Below are positions 1 through 13,100 of a DNA stretch of 64,000 nucleotides, one piece after another. Origin of the DNA: Haliotis asinina (taxonomy: Eukaryota > Mollusca > Gastropoda > Lepetellida > Haliotidae); assembly GCF_037392515.1 (NCBI RefSeq), contig NC_090280.1, forward strand, positions 17,114,001 to 17,178,000, written 5' to 3'. How positions within the stretch are numbered: the stretch's first letter is position 1; the number at the start of each line of letters is the position of its first letter. Position numbers and translations under genes: made by a program. Below the pieces are notes generated by a model. It worked only from the letters and a program-made list of their open reading frames with translations. It was not told where the DNA came from and did no database searches.

Positions 1-27
1 ACTCTTTACAAATATTTAAAACTGAAG

Positions 28-275
28 ATCTGCAAAGGTCCGGGGTAGAACAGGCCTTCAGCAAACGCTTGTTTGTCGTAAGAAGCGACTAACGTTATCG
101 GGTGGTCAGGCTCCTTGACTTGGTTGACATATGTCATTGGTTCCCAACTGCGCAGATCGATGCTCACACTGTTGTTCACTGGCTTGTCTGGTCGAGACTC
201 GATCATTTACAAACCACTACCATTTAGCTGAATATTGCTGAGTGCGGTGTAAAACTAAACTCGCTAACTCTCTCA
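28..275 (+). repeat. interspersed repeat family A copy
   Basis: Near full-length copy of the commonest repeat in the window: begins 'aggtccggggtagaa', has 'agaagcgactaacg' and 'gggtggtcaggctc', then 'ttgctgagtgcggtgtaaaac' followed by a decayed CTCA tail. It resembles a SINE; I see no convincing pol III boxes. Confidence 0.75.
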
Positions 276-1180
276 TTTAAAATTGAAACATAAGCTATCA
301 AACGAATAACACCTAAAACATCACTTGGCCACATTTGTCACAAACCAAAAGTAGACCTTGTGGATAATCAGCACATATTGACACAAATGAAACCCAAACC
401 TTTTAGGCTACATACATTTATTATGATACAGCCTCCTTTTGGATTGTTTTTAAAGGGGAGGAACTCTTCACAAGAGAATGATAACAATCAATGTAACAAT
501 AACTATGCAAAAGCTTTCACATAGCAAGGCTAACAATTATAATGAGTCCACACAAAGTTCCATAAACACAGGAAAAGTGTTCACAAAGTCACTGGGTTTC
601 CATAAGCACAAGGACAGAAACTGGTCCATAAACACAGAAACAGTTCACAGGCGTGTAAATGCATAAATGACAAATCTTGAGTTATAAAATCAGATGTAGG
701 AGCAATTCCCCTCAAGCCTGAAATAAATAACAAAATACCTACTTGCTAGTCATGTGATAACCCAACAATATGTCATATCAATACATCTAAGATAATAAAC
801 GTCTGAAAATAATGTCCATGACGCAACTCAAAACATGTACAAGATACAGCATTGCAACAAAACAGTTATTCTTATACCTTCACCATCAATTGATAAATTA
901 CTCATTTAACTTCCTTTAAAGAAACAAAAGCATACTCACAAAAAGGCCTTCTCCTAAGAATTCCCCTTGACAGTGAAATTCAACTGTGATTGACTTAAAG
1001 TATTCTGACCTTAAATAGCAGTTGGAAAGCTAAATGCATGCTTTCCACAGGGGTGAAAATATGTGTTTGGGAGATATGTTCCCACCATAAGGATGATAAC
1101 TGCCCCTACCAAAATACATCCCAAATAACTTTTGTAAAAGGGCATGAAATGTGACAACATTCCACTATCTCGTTTCCTAG
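276..1180. other. upstream intron of gene A, nothing else recognised
   Basis: AT-rich sequence without repeat-family matches or an ATD exon comparable to exon 4 of gene B. It ends in the acceptor cgtttcctag, shared with gene B at 12123-12132. Confidence 0.5.
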
Positions 1181-4100
1181 TGTTGGATACAGAACGCTTT
1201 CACCTTAAGACGTCATTCTACTGAAACCGACCTGGTACCAGTAGCGGACTGTACTTCAAGAACCACCATGAAATGCTATTTTCCTAATGTTGCCTATGGT
1301 TACAACAAGCGACATCTGCTGGTGACCGTTCTTGATGAGGTAACAGTGTTTATTCATGACCAAAATAAATGTTATGTTTTATTCTACAGAGACGCATTGA
1401 CGAACAGGCATTACTTCTAATGACTCACTTTTGACACTGTTCACCATGTATCAGAATACGCTTTTAATTAGAGAAAATGTTTTCTATTTTGATGTTCTTT
1501 CAGACGGAATGTTTTCACTGAGAAACTCGTGTGAAAGAGTCTTTGTTTGCTTCAGACTTAATGTACAAGCATGCTGCATGTTCTGTTTCGGTTACAGTCA
1601 ACGATGTACATTGTGAAGTCAGTCAACAATGGAACGACACGGTATACGGGATATGCTATAGATATCTTGGACACTATCGCCGATCTTCTGAATTTCACGT
1701 GAGGATCTGTCAGGTCTATTACATTCTGTTAATAGATTTAATTCATAGTGCACCCTCTTGGAATAAGGGTGAGTCTATTTCGCTTGTCCCAATGTAGTGT
1801 AGTCCCTGTATAAAACAGTTCTGTTGACAGTTACAGTATCACTGAACCCAAGGATCAGTCGTGGGGACTTCCTGTCAACAACACCTATGATGGAATTGTG
1901 GGGCAGCTAAACAGAACGGTAATTTGGACATTGACCATAAATACCTCGCGGACTGCTGTTTTCTAGTTTTCTGAGGACAGACTAAACAAATAAGGGGCCT
2001 CTTTGTAAGAGTGAGTTGAAAGAGGAAGAAGAAAGTTTCGACACTTGCAAAGATAGATGCCTAATTATGTGTCATAATGGTCAGATAAATTATGAACCTG
2101 TCAGTAACAAGCCGTAGTATATTCATCAGGTGACACAACAACTTACCTGTTCTGGGTTGTACTACCCATGGTACTCCTGAGGATGAGTGAGTGGGTTTAG
2201 TTTTACACCGCACTCAGCAATATTCCAGCTATAAGCTGAGGACAAACATGTGTTAGAAAGAAAAGATCTATATATTACAATGCCTAATTGTGTTTGTACT
2301 TTTGCAGGAAGTGGACCTTGCTGCTTGTGACCTGACAGTAAATGAAGGCCGTTCTATGTTCATAGACTATATATATCCTCCAATCAGCACTGAGTACATT
2401 GACGTTTTATATAAAAAGCATGACAAACAAGGAAGTAGTTCTCTTTATCTTTTGGTGCTCCCACTCAGACCCAACGTGTACCTCGTTCTGGTTCTGATTG
2501 CTGGACTTTGCCCACTGCTCTTTGCTCTGTTCGAAAGTGTGGATATCTTCTTGAACAAAACGCCTGCTGAGTCTGAAGATGTGGGTGTTTGTTGTTTAAT
2601 GAAAGTAAAACAGAATCTGTTTCATTCCTGCTGGGAAGTCACTGGATCATTGTTTAAGCAGGGTATGTATTAACTGAAATGTATGATAAATGACTCTCTT
2701 CATCAAGTAACCGGGACCTTTATGTGTATCTAAAAAGGTAACTGATATTTTCCAATACATTGTATTTTCGTAACTACTTAAGCTTCTCATACTTAAATGT
2801 TTTAAAAGAATGAAGAGGAGTGATCAGTCTTTTGTTAAATGCCTCATGTATTTTCAGGCTTTAGTAAATATCCCAGTAACCTACCAGGGAAGGTGCTGAT
2901 GACGTCGTTGTGGATGTTGCTGATGGTGATAACTACAGTCTACTGCGCCAACCTCGTCGCTGCTCTGTCCGCACAGACTGATGTTAAACCGTTCACTGAC
3001 CTAGAGGGGCTACTGGACAGTGATTATTCTGTTGGTATTCAACAACATGGTATCGAACATCATATTCTGAAGGTGTGTTGAATCTTCTAAATAACGTGTT
3101 TAGTTCTGTATTTATACCGTGGTGTCTGAGCTGTTACGGACATACGGCTCTTCTGATTAAAACCCATCGCTCTTGACTAGGTTTGCAGTACCCTAAAAGT
3201 TTTGTCCCATTAAGATGATTCAATCACAGAATATTCCTGCTTAGCATCGTAGTTAATCGTAGACTATTTGTAGTTTTTAGATGCTATTAAATACCTACAG
3301 TCGCTAGCAGCTGACCTCCCCATGAGAAAGGTCTTTCATACAACGTGTTTTAAAATCGTGCAGTATGTGCTATTTTAATGTATGGCTGAGTTTCACTACA
3401 GTTGCCAGTGGTTGAAGGGATGGTATAAATCAAGCAGGGGACGTATGCAGATATGTAAAGTCGTGACGACGGTCTCTAGTAATATGAAAGCTTAACTTGC
3501 TCATATCTTTAGTTGTTAGTGTATGATTTTAATTTTTTGATCAGCTTTTAACAAATCTGTGATCATCAGCTCATTTTACTGTTCTTCGTTGCCAGGCTTT
3601 TAAGTTATAATTAATAATGAAAGCTCTTAATCAGGTATGAGGTGTTACGCGACCGAAGATGGCCGAGCGTATTTCAAGTATTACCAACATTGTTTCCGAT
3701 AGGGGCGCTGTGTTTATGTTATTACCGCTAAACTACCGATATCGCTGCAATTGTTTCGCGAGTGGGCTATGTTTGTTTACATTTCAAATTTGCCGTAATT
3801 CCTTCAGTTATTGGAGCGGGGGGACTGATTAAGAGCTTTTCATGACATGACATTTAAGGATTGTTTACAGTCCCATAATTTGTATTCTATAAATCAATAT
3901 AGAAGCATGTTCCATGGTACTGTATCTGCTACAATTGTAACTCTTACGCATGGTTCTCATTTGAGAGAGGCAGATATCATAATGTACCACGAGACCAAAG
4001 ATTCTATGTTATTACCGCTAAACTACCGATATCGCTGCAACTGTTTCTCGAGTGGGCTGCGTTTGTTTACATTTGAGATGCGATTCCTTCAAAATTGCCG

Positions 4101-5905
4101 TAATTCCATCCATTACTTAGGGGAACCTGTTAATCATGATACAAATTCGAACATATATAGTCCTGTAGAAACTATAAGAATGTTCTGTCTATATTAAACT
4201 GCCAAATTTCAATAACAATATTGAAATATCTTAGCACGAACTCTCTCAGAACAGATTATTATGGATGCTCACAGAATGATCTTTTCAATTTCCGCTCCAT
4301 ATAACATTATTGGTTCCATTTTAGACACAAATTACGTTTATTTTTGTAGGCAATATAAACAACAGAAGAGCTGTGATGTTCCAGTTATTATACTGTCCTG
4401 TCACGAGCTAAATTTTACTGTTGGCTCACTCACTCACTCACTCACTCACTCACTCACTCACTCACATAAAATGCAATTGATACAATCTTTGCTAATAGAC
4501 CAGATCCATTCTGATACATGTGATTCATTTGTGGTCAGACATAGTTAAGAACTGTCGGGAACAGGCAATTTATGTACAAAGGAACATTTTGGCACTTTTC
4601 ATGAAAACGACAGTGTTTCAGAACGTATAGGCTCAAATCATATGTTTTGCGGAGTACAATTTAGGTGAACATTTATTAGTTTTTAAGTATATGGCGTTAG
4701 TTTGGAAAGGTCCTCTATTCCAGTGTTTAATATAGATCAGACAAACGATAACATCGGCGTCCATTGGTGCGATTTTCTTCACCTTACTCTGTCCCGTTTC
4801 GTTTTAATCATCAGACAAATGACCCATCAAGTTTGTATGGAAGGCTATGGTCAAAGATAGAGGCCAACGACCCAGTGTTCTTGGAATCCTCGACGGAAAA
4901 TCATCTGAAAAAGGTGGAACGTGAGAAATATGCCTATTTGCATTACACATCAGAACTAGAGGAGTACATGGCTGATGACTGCAAATTAGAGATTCTGCGA
5001 GAGAGAGTATTATTTGTACAACAAGCATTTGGATTGCCCAAGGGATCCCCTCTAAAACCTGACATGGAAAACATGTAAGTTACGACAAAACCCTCTATTC
5101 GATCCTTTAAAGTTTACAAACATGATGCGAATTTAAGTCTCGTAATGGCATTGAAAAATGATAAACATAAAGGCAAGAATGTTTATGGATATCTACTTCG
5201 ATATTTTGAGGAACACGACGTTTTAGAAAGTATATTCTTACTCCTTCATTCCTACCTTAATACAATGTTTTTTAAACATTAAAACCCTGTGAAGGTCCCA
5301 GGGTAGAATAGGCCTTCAACAACACATGCTTGCCATTTATAGGCGACTATGCTTGTCGTAAGAGGCGATTAACGGGATCGGGTGGTCAGGCTCGCTGACT
5401 TGATTGACACATGTCATCGGTTCCCAATTGCGCAGATCGATGCTTATGTTGTTGATCACTGGATTGTCTGGTCCAGACTCAATTATTTACAGACCACCGC
5501 CATATAGCTGGAATATTGCTGAGTGCGGCGTAAAACTAAACTCACTCACTCACTTTAAACATGAAAAGATAGGCGGGGATATCGATTATCAACGAACATA
5601 TTAAATTCCTATAATCCAATTCTACCAGCCTCGCTTTTCATCTGTATCTAAAAATCTTTGTTTTCCCTTTTGGCAGAATGTCTCAGATGAGTGCTGTCGG
5701 TCTTCTTGATCGATTCTGGGAAAAATGGAGTGTCAAGAGAAACCGGACACATTGTCCACCAAAGAGAAAATTGAAGTCAGTCACACTAAACCAGATCGGA
5801 GGTGGCTTCATCATCGTGTGTGCTGGAGCTGCACTTGGTATCGTTGTGCTTTGTCTTGAAAACCTAACACATTCAGTAACAAGTATCAGAAGAACTCAAC
5901 AGTAA
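1181..5905 (+). CDS. IR/iGluR-like ligand-gated channel, gene A (3' seven exons)
   Basis: Membrane ligand-gated cation channel of the ionotropic glutamate receptor / ionotropic receptor (IR) superfamily. Exons, bounded by GT-AG sites: 1181-1339, 1598-1698, 1831-1918, 2308-2662, 2858-3072, 4815-5074, 5677-5905; together 468 codons plus stop in one continuous frame. Order: end of amino-terminal domain and start of S1 (exon 1), S1 (GYAIDILDTIADLLNF; then DLTVNEGR with the conserved Arg), M1 (VYLVLVLIAGLCPLLFALF), pore loop (CWEVTGSLFKQG), M3 (VYCANLVAALSAQ, matching SYTANLAAF), S2 (ending GLPKGSPL), M4 (GGGFIIVCAGAALGIVVLC). The signal peptide and first ATD exons are not present, so the gene starts left of the window. 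Exon lengths equal those of gene B except for the last exon, which is one codon longer, indicating tandem duplication. S2 lacks the usual Thr and Glu ligand contacts and the pore Q/R site is Lys, so glutamate gating is doubtful. Expression is not shown by the sequence. Confidence 0.88.
2183..2236 (-). repeat. repeat family A end fragment
   Basis: Reverse complement of the family A 3' end (gtttagttttacaccgcact, then 'cagcaatattccagcta'), inside an intron of gene A. Confidence 0.6.
3714..4112 (+). repeat. pair of direct repeats of about 100 bp in an intron of gene A
   Basis: The block starting 'atgttattaccgctaaacta' occurs at about 3716 and again at about 4008, including 'cgatatcgctgcaa', 'gagtgggct', 'gtttgtttacattt' and 'gccgtaattcc'. 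The second copy has a few substitutions and a small insertion. Origin unknown. Confidence 0.7.
4424..4466 (+). repeat. (CTCA)n microsatellite
   Basis: About ten perfect CTCA units in an intron of gene A; probably the tail left by a decayed SINE-like insertion. Confidence 0.85.
5284..5554 (+). repeat. repeat family A, near full length
   Basis: Starts 'gtgaaggtcccagggtagaa' and ends 'gcggcgtaaaactaaactca' plus CTCA units. Contains a duplicated 'gcgactatgcttgtcgtaag' variant also seen at 49890. Lies in the last intron of gene A. Confidence 0.85.
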
Positions 5906-6860
5906 CTAAAGATGCTTTCCTTGCACAGACGCTTTGAAGTGTTAGACACGATCCTATAAAACCCAAATGTAGCTTCATTATATCATGTTTTAGTCAGTCC
6001 TTTCTTTAAAACGCAAGGTACTGCGTACAAAACCAACTCACTCAGTAACAAGATGATTCTCAAGAATCAGAAGAGAATAGTAATGATACTGAAGCTTTTT
6101 ACTTTTCATGATGTATTGTTTATATCGGCATATGGTATAACGTTATAAACGCTAGTATACTAGCCACACAAATGAAATGTGAATATATGCAAACACCGTC
6201 TATATATATAAGTACATATGTGAACACAGCAAGTATTGGAGACAATCCAACGCTCATGCACATATCAGACCACGTGCAGTCATTGATGGTGACTAAGAGA
6301 CATGCAGTGTGTTACTGCAAGTGCAGCCCCTGCAGAAACGGTCCGAGAAAAGGCGTCAGCAATCTGAGGTGACACGTTTCATTAATACCCAGTGAGCTCC
6401 CTGGCTCTTTCTAGGGCAGGGCCAAGGCCGTCAATAGCAAACAGGCACGATAAAATACAATCCTGTCGTTTGTGTGTAGTATGAACAAGTGAGTTACCGC
6501 TACAAATTCTGAACACGGATTTTGACTCAGAATCGAGAAATCACGATTTTCTGATCTTCCGAAGTCCCTAATACTGCTTCGATGTTGGTGCTATGTGTAT
6601 CATTTTGTAGGCATGTCTATTGATTTGAACCGTGTACATACGTTTAGTAGGATAAATACAGTGATCATTGTTGAATTCGCCCCGAAACGATTTTTTGTGC
6701 TGATCTTGTTACACCCCTTTCCTTTTATATATAATCCCTGTTAGCGACAGCAGATACCTTGATGGCAGGTTCAGAACCCCCTGGTAAGGTACTGCTTCAT
6801 TTATTTTAAGATATGGAAGAGGACATGATAAGACTGTACATGCTAGAGGAATCAAAAGGT
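5906..6860. other. intergenic, no gene recognised
   Basis: Downstream flank of gene A. Only short open frames, no recognisable repeat family or domain. Confidence 0.5.
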
Positions 6861-6863
6861 ATG

Positions 6864-7690
6864 TCAAACAATACTGACATCTAAGTTTGCAGCGTCAGAT
6901 ATCTTGAGGTCCATACCTCCCTCCATGTCTGACTGAGTGGAGGCATTCAGCAGACAATCATCTGCAAACTGAAAGCCAACCCCGATGTCTCCGTCTTGGA
7001 AGCTGTTAGTCGACTTGCTGAACAAGCACGGAACCAGCACACAGCCCTGCTTTGCCCCGTTGGTCACAAGAAATGGCTGGGACTGTATGTTGTTGTTGTC
7101 CTGCAATCTTACGTTCATGCATACGTGTACGTAAGTCCAAAAACATTCACAGTAAATTTAAACTTTCCACTGTTCTTAGTCGTAGTATATCTGTATTTTT
7201 AATTTTTGACTAGATATGTCTAAATTGTTAACAGCTGAGGGGATGATGTAGATCCGACTAGGCTCCATGCAGGTAGCAAAGGCACTGTAAGTTCCCATGG
7301 TACCTAGTATGGTGATCTACCTTCAGTTGTTGGCAACCTATAGCCTGATTTTATATTGTATTGTCCGAATAGTGATATTATTTTTAAACTTTCCACACTA
7401 GTTTTAATCTCATTTGTGACGTCTGATTGTGATATCGCTGACAGGTTTCTATACGATACATGTATTTCATTTCAGTATTAAATGTTCTCGTCACGATATC
7501 GCTGAGACATTGCCGATGTGACGTTAAATATTAACTCACTCATTCACTCACTCACTCACTCATGCAAACGTAGGGCTCTGGGACCATGAACTTGTCGGGG
7601 CAGCTGGACTTGGTCATGATCTTGCACAGCCCCTCGGGGCAGACAGTGTTGAAGGCTTTCGTCAGATCCAACCTTCTGCTTCTGACTCGT
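6864..7690 (-). mobile_element. non-LTR retrotransposon RT fragment, interrupted by a family B repeat
   Basis: Reverse strand reads DLTKAFNTVCPEGLCKIM (about 7660-7600), then FLVTNGAKQGCVLVPCLF and FADDCLLNAS (7060-6950). These are reverse transcriptase blocks; FADD is the catalytic motif. The two halves are split by the insert at 7126-7560. Removing the insert and one copy of its target duplication restores a continuous frame (EPYVCMNVRLQDNN). No endonuclease or element ends are seen. The clade is uncertain. Confidence 0.75.
7126..7560 (+). repeat. repeat family B, longest copy, with target duplication
   Basis: Insert flanked by 'catgcatacgt' and 'catgcaaacgt' (11 bp, one mismatch). It ends 'gtgacgttaaatattaactc' plus a CTCA tail. 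Shorter copies at 23943 and 38590 share the 3' part, so 5' truncation as in retroposons is likely. Confidence 0.75.
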
Positions 7691-8165
7691 CTGTAGTTGC
7701 TGAAGATAATTAACTACTGAAAAACAGTGATGCCATCAAGAGTTTCCTATCAACAGGATAATTCATACGATTTGCTTGGCAACTGTAAGTATTTCAGCAC
7801 ATACAGGGGCTTTCCTGCCACATGATGACCTGTGACCAAACAAGGCTACGAAACAGATATTACAGTTCTTCAGCTTGACCTGAGTTGCTCTTCATATGCA
7901 TGACCCGGGAGGTCAAATGGGACAAACGGCAGGTCGAGTTAACGTCATTAAATTGAGGAGCAGAGAATATTATTAATGTTGCGTTCGTGCGAAACATGTA
8001 TACATCGGAACATAAACCACATGAAACTTCTTTTTAAAGAACACTGCTGACGATTTCCCGACACTGACGTCACATATACTGGCGCCGATGAAATACAACT
8101 TGGACTCGCTGTGGGGTGTGAATCCGTTTATGTATATTTTTAAAGATAAATGAATATCTCATATA

Positions 8166-8167
<2 letters not shown>

Positions 8168-8236
<69 letters not shown>

Positions 8237-8239
8237 GAT

Positions 8240-8276
<37 letters not shown>
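8168..8276 (+). repeat. (CA)n then (TA)n microsatellite
   Basis: About 32 CA units to 8232, a short link, then TA units with a central 'gtatatat' interruption. Confidence 0.95.
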
Positions 8277-8339
8277 GTGTGACAGATTCTTTTATACCGA
8301 TTAACGGAAAGGGGAGACAACTGAATACATATAAATCAT

Positions 8340-9590
8340 GATCACATTAAACGATATGCACAACACAGTGAAGAAAAATGACAACTTTGATACCAAATAA
8401 CTTTCCTTTGGTTATTTCACAAATATAACTTTTCAGAATTTAAAATAAAACATACACATCAGTTACACTTTCTAGAGGAAACTAAAATTCTTACACGTTT
8501 ACGCCGCAGTCAATAGTTGCTCACCCTAGACATCTGCTGGATGACTGATAGAGGGACATGAATACGTGAGATTACTACAAATTGAAAGTATGACACACAG
8601 TATGACAAACATTAGCACACGCAAATAAATATCATAGTTTCAACCATTTCACAACCAAATATAACTAACCTAATGACTTCTCCTCCTAACATTATCAGCT
8701 CTCAGAATGCAATGAAAACCACAAGACACGAGGTACGATGATGTTGAAGCAGATGACGCTTTCAACCAATCAAAATCCTCCGTTTTATAACATAGATTCC
8801 AAGAAACATGAAAAAACTGAAATGCAGACTCATTAACCTGGCCTACACAGAATAAGCACATAATACCGTTGGCCACAAAACTGTATAAACACCACGAAAT
8901 GTTTTTTGCATGCTTTTTATAGACATATTTGATAAAACAAAACATAAAATACAACGTGAAACGCCACTGTTACCCTGAGACGTCAAACGGCAGGCTTGTC
9001 TCGGTTGTTCGGACATGTTGACAATCAAATGACAAAGGTAACCCCTTTACAATAACACACCCAACCAGTTTTGTTACGCTGAACAAGTTGTAAGTAGGTT
9101 AGCATCTCTGAAACCATAAAGTTTTATCTACGTGGCTCTTTGAACAGGATATGTGAGCTGGACAGAACCTAACTTTGTGACCTTTTAACAGAGGATAGAC
9201 ACCGGAAGGTCATCGGTCATGATGTAACGTTAGCTGCTGAGCGATATATGGGGTGTTTAACGCATTAATGACATTGCTTTTACGCAACATTTCTGATGCT
9301 TCTACAAACATAGTTGTGGCTAACATAAACACGTCCGATATTCCATGGTTTACTTTGCTGTTTCTATTCTCCACCAGGGATTGGCCTTTGTTTGCTCTGT
9401 CTCTCTTGTTAGCTGTGTTGGATCGGTAGTGACATAGCTCGTTATTGTACAGTCAAAACATGAATGTGAGGCTCCATTTTGGCGAAAGACGAGAGTCGTA
9501 TATAGTACATTGAGTGGGCATTGCTTAGCATCTTGTGCCAAACTTCATCTCCAGTCATCTTATAGATTAAGAAATGAAATTGCATAATTT
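8340..9590. other. intergenic, no gene recognised
   Basis: No domain, splice pattern or known repeat seen on either strand. Confidence 0.5.
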
Positions 9591-9597
9591 GATAGGA

Positions 9598-9672
9598 GGG
9601 GCAGCCTGTTGTTTCGTCACACCGGAGACCTGCCTTCGATTCCTCACATGGGTACAGTGTGTGGAACTTATT
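9598..9672 (+). repeat. SINE family C head
   Basis: tRNA-like head with a B-box-like 'gccttcgattcctcacatgg' and 'gtacagtgtgtggaa'; the 3' half is absent. Confidence 0.6.
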
Positions 9673-10106
9673 CAACCCCTTCCCACTACACTGTGTCAGG
9701 CTGAGGTATCAACACATGCACACTTGGTCGTTTATTGGCTTTTATTGTGACTGACTGAAATGGAACACCTAAACCTTGTCTTGGGACTAAAGGCACATCT
9801 CACAGACAGCAGCCTATGTACGCCGGTTTGCTTGTGAAATATTTGAACTTGAAACTTTGCTGATACGAATCGTTTAGAAATGAAAGCACAAATTATTGTG
9901 ATTGCTTTTAGAGAGACTATTTTTATCATTGTGATTCTACACGTATCTGGGAACACTATCCGAGTATCGAATAATAAATACATTTGTTCAACAAATTCAC
10001 AAGTGAATATTTACACAAGTAATTGACTTCCTTTCAAATATAGACGGCATTGACTGTAATCTCGCTCGTATCCCGGAACTTATTAAACATTCACTGTGGA
10101 CGATAC

Positions 10107-13100
10107 ATGACAGGGAGTTATGTACCAGTGATGAGGCCGGTTATTCTGACCGTCATTGCTATTTTCATCATTGAAGACGGAATTTCCAGTTGTAAGTTTT
10201 TCAGTTTTATAATGTCCAAATTACTATTATTGGTTCGTTGATTAATGTCGCTATCAGAAATATTCTCGCTACGCGAGGGCGGTCTGTGATTAACAGAATC
10301 ATTATCCATGGGTCTACACAACTGGCATATGAAGATATATATCAATCACGTCAGGGAGCCTGACCACCCGATCCTGTTACGGTATGCATGGGTTGCTGAA
10401 GGTCACTTCTAACCCAAATCGTATCGTCAGGGGTCTTTGAATGAATTTTATTTCATAATAAACATTTCAGTATTTCGGAATGACACGTGTTTCTCATCCA
10501 GTGTGCCAAAAACAGGTGACTAGACTTTACAGTTGTTTGTTTTGGTGATATAAAATGACGTCATACAAGGATGGTCCTCCAGATCACTAACTGAAAGTTT
10601 GATAAGTTGATGGCTATTAAAGCTGAGTATCAGATTAATGGATGTTATTGATCAGTAAGAACTAGGAGGTTGCGTTTTCACAGCAGCAGAATAATTCTTT
10701 ACCAACCTGCTAAAATGTTTCTAATCATGAGATGTTGATGTTCATTTTCTCAGGTCTTGCAACAATTATGGCTCCGGAGAACGGCGAAAACTTTCAACAT
10801 TTGTTGCAAAGACTTCAGTGGAAAAGAGTTGCCTTTATGCTTCATGGAAATAATGGTAATTTCCTCCCCTGGTAAATATCTGGTGTTCCACTTTACTACT
10901 TCTCTCTGTACACTAAAATGCATGACTGCCGTCGTGAACTTTTAATTCGATTTTTAGGAAGTTTTGTCTGTTTTTACACATACTCGAAAAGCCGAAAATA
11001 TGACCATTAATGACAAACAATGACAACAAATATGTTAGCACATAGATATACAGTGTATGTTTTGGTTATTTGCAGAGAATGACTGTTCAACACCTGCTCT
11101 TGCCCAGTCATTCACCAACAGCCCCACCCTTCTTGTGTTTGACGTCAGTGTCGTGGACGTAAATAATACCTTACAGACAATCCACGAGGCTTTCTTCCCT
11201 GACATACACGTGGTTGCTTCTATGAGTCAAGGGTACATGACCGAGCTGATGAAGACGGTTAGCGTTTACCCTTTCTCGCGACGTCAAAGCTGTGTGAATA
11301 AACTATTTTCTTGTGAAATGCATGTGAGCTTCAATTATGCACACCGAGATTGCCACATGTTGCGGCAATGCAAACATAATAACTGTTTATGTCTTGTAGG
11401 TTGATTCGTTTGATGCAAAGACAAAGCGACTGACTGATTTTCGACATCATTCGAAGTGGCTGCTGCTTACTGACGGAATCAATGTCCCCGAGCTACAGAC
11501 CCTGGACTTGGAAAATGTGGTTCTACTTCGTCACGATAAGGTGTGTGTCTAAATATTCAGTAATAATATTGGTGACGATTTTCATTTCGTTGAAAGCCGT
11601 TTAGTGAGTCTCTTTACAACAGCATACGTTGGTTACAGTTATTATTGTGACACTAGTGCAATACAGGTGCAAAAATAATACGATAAATGTGTCGCCCTAC
11701 AAAGCTGATTTCTTTAAGTTTATGTAACATCAAGACAAATCCATTCCTGTGTTTTTGCAAGTCATTTATACAACAGACTGCTGTGCAAGTTAGGTTAAGC
11801 TGACATCTGGTCACTTCGGCGCCTGCAGAAATGGTGTCTTCTCCTTGTCTGCGTATGTGTTACAACTACAAACTGTAATCATTGAAACTATTACGAGTCA
11901 TGCATGTAAACTGTTGAGGGAGTACCACCCATGGCCTACTGGTCGCTTCAGTACCAAACATAAACCGTTGCTCAGCTCAGGACTCCTCACTCATCTTGTG
12001 TCTGTCACAGGTTATAAGCTCCCTATTTTTACACCTGAACGTATGTTACTACTGAATGACTGCAATTACAAATATCTTTATATACTTTCACTCACTTTAA
12101 CTTGCATGTGTTTCCGCAATATCGTTTCCTAGTGTTGGATACAGAACGTTTTCACCTTAAGACATCATTCTACTAAAACGGAGCTGGTACCAGTGGCCGA
12201 TTGTTCATCAAGAACCACCATGGAATGCTATTTTCCTAATGTTGCCTATGGTTACAACAACCGACATCTTCTGGTGACCGTTCTTGCTGAGGTAACAATA
12301 TAGATGGGATTGATTTTACTCAGAGAAAATATTCACCATGAAACAAATTGATGACCCAAATCTTTGCTTGTTTTTGTAGCCGCTATCTCAAAAAGTTTAG
12401 GTGTGTAGAGTTATACCAAGAGAAAGTTACACCATTCACAAAACTGAAGTTTTAAAGGTTTGCTCAACCAGAAAGAAGAAAAGTATTAATTTTCATACTG
12501 GGACAAGGCTTTTCTGTAGGAGAGAGGCAGTGCCTAGTTTAGATCCGATTTTCTCATGTGTTGCTGGAGTTTGTTCAATTTAGACAATTTTAACTTGCAA
12601 AGAAAAAATCTGAAAATGCTTTTTTTAACAATAACATAAATACATGTTGAAGAGTAGTTCAATAGTCGGTGTCTTCCTTCCATATACACTGAGGTTCACA
12701 GCAAAGTTTTGTAATGCTATTTATAATTCGTGAAACCCAGGAAAATGTTGGGGGTCTTCTCGGAAGCAGTATTAGTGAAAACACTAAGATGCTCTATGAT
12801 ATTATTTTAGAAACTAAGAAATTAATCAAACCATGTTTTGATACTATCTCAATTTTTTTAGTATTTTTAGGTATTTTGTAACTCAAGTACCGCAAAAAAT
12901 TAGTTTTGTCCAAACAGTATAAACTGGGTCAAAATCTGAACTTCAAATACAATAGCATCAGTTATTCAAAGTGGTTATCTGTCATTTCTTTTCAATCATG
13001 AAAGGGGATGTAGACAGTGAGATTCAATGTCACCGCATTCATTTATTTTTGCAGTTGAAGTGTTTGGAACTATGGTAAGGACAAATCCGGGCATAGCGCT

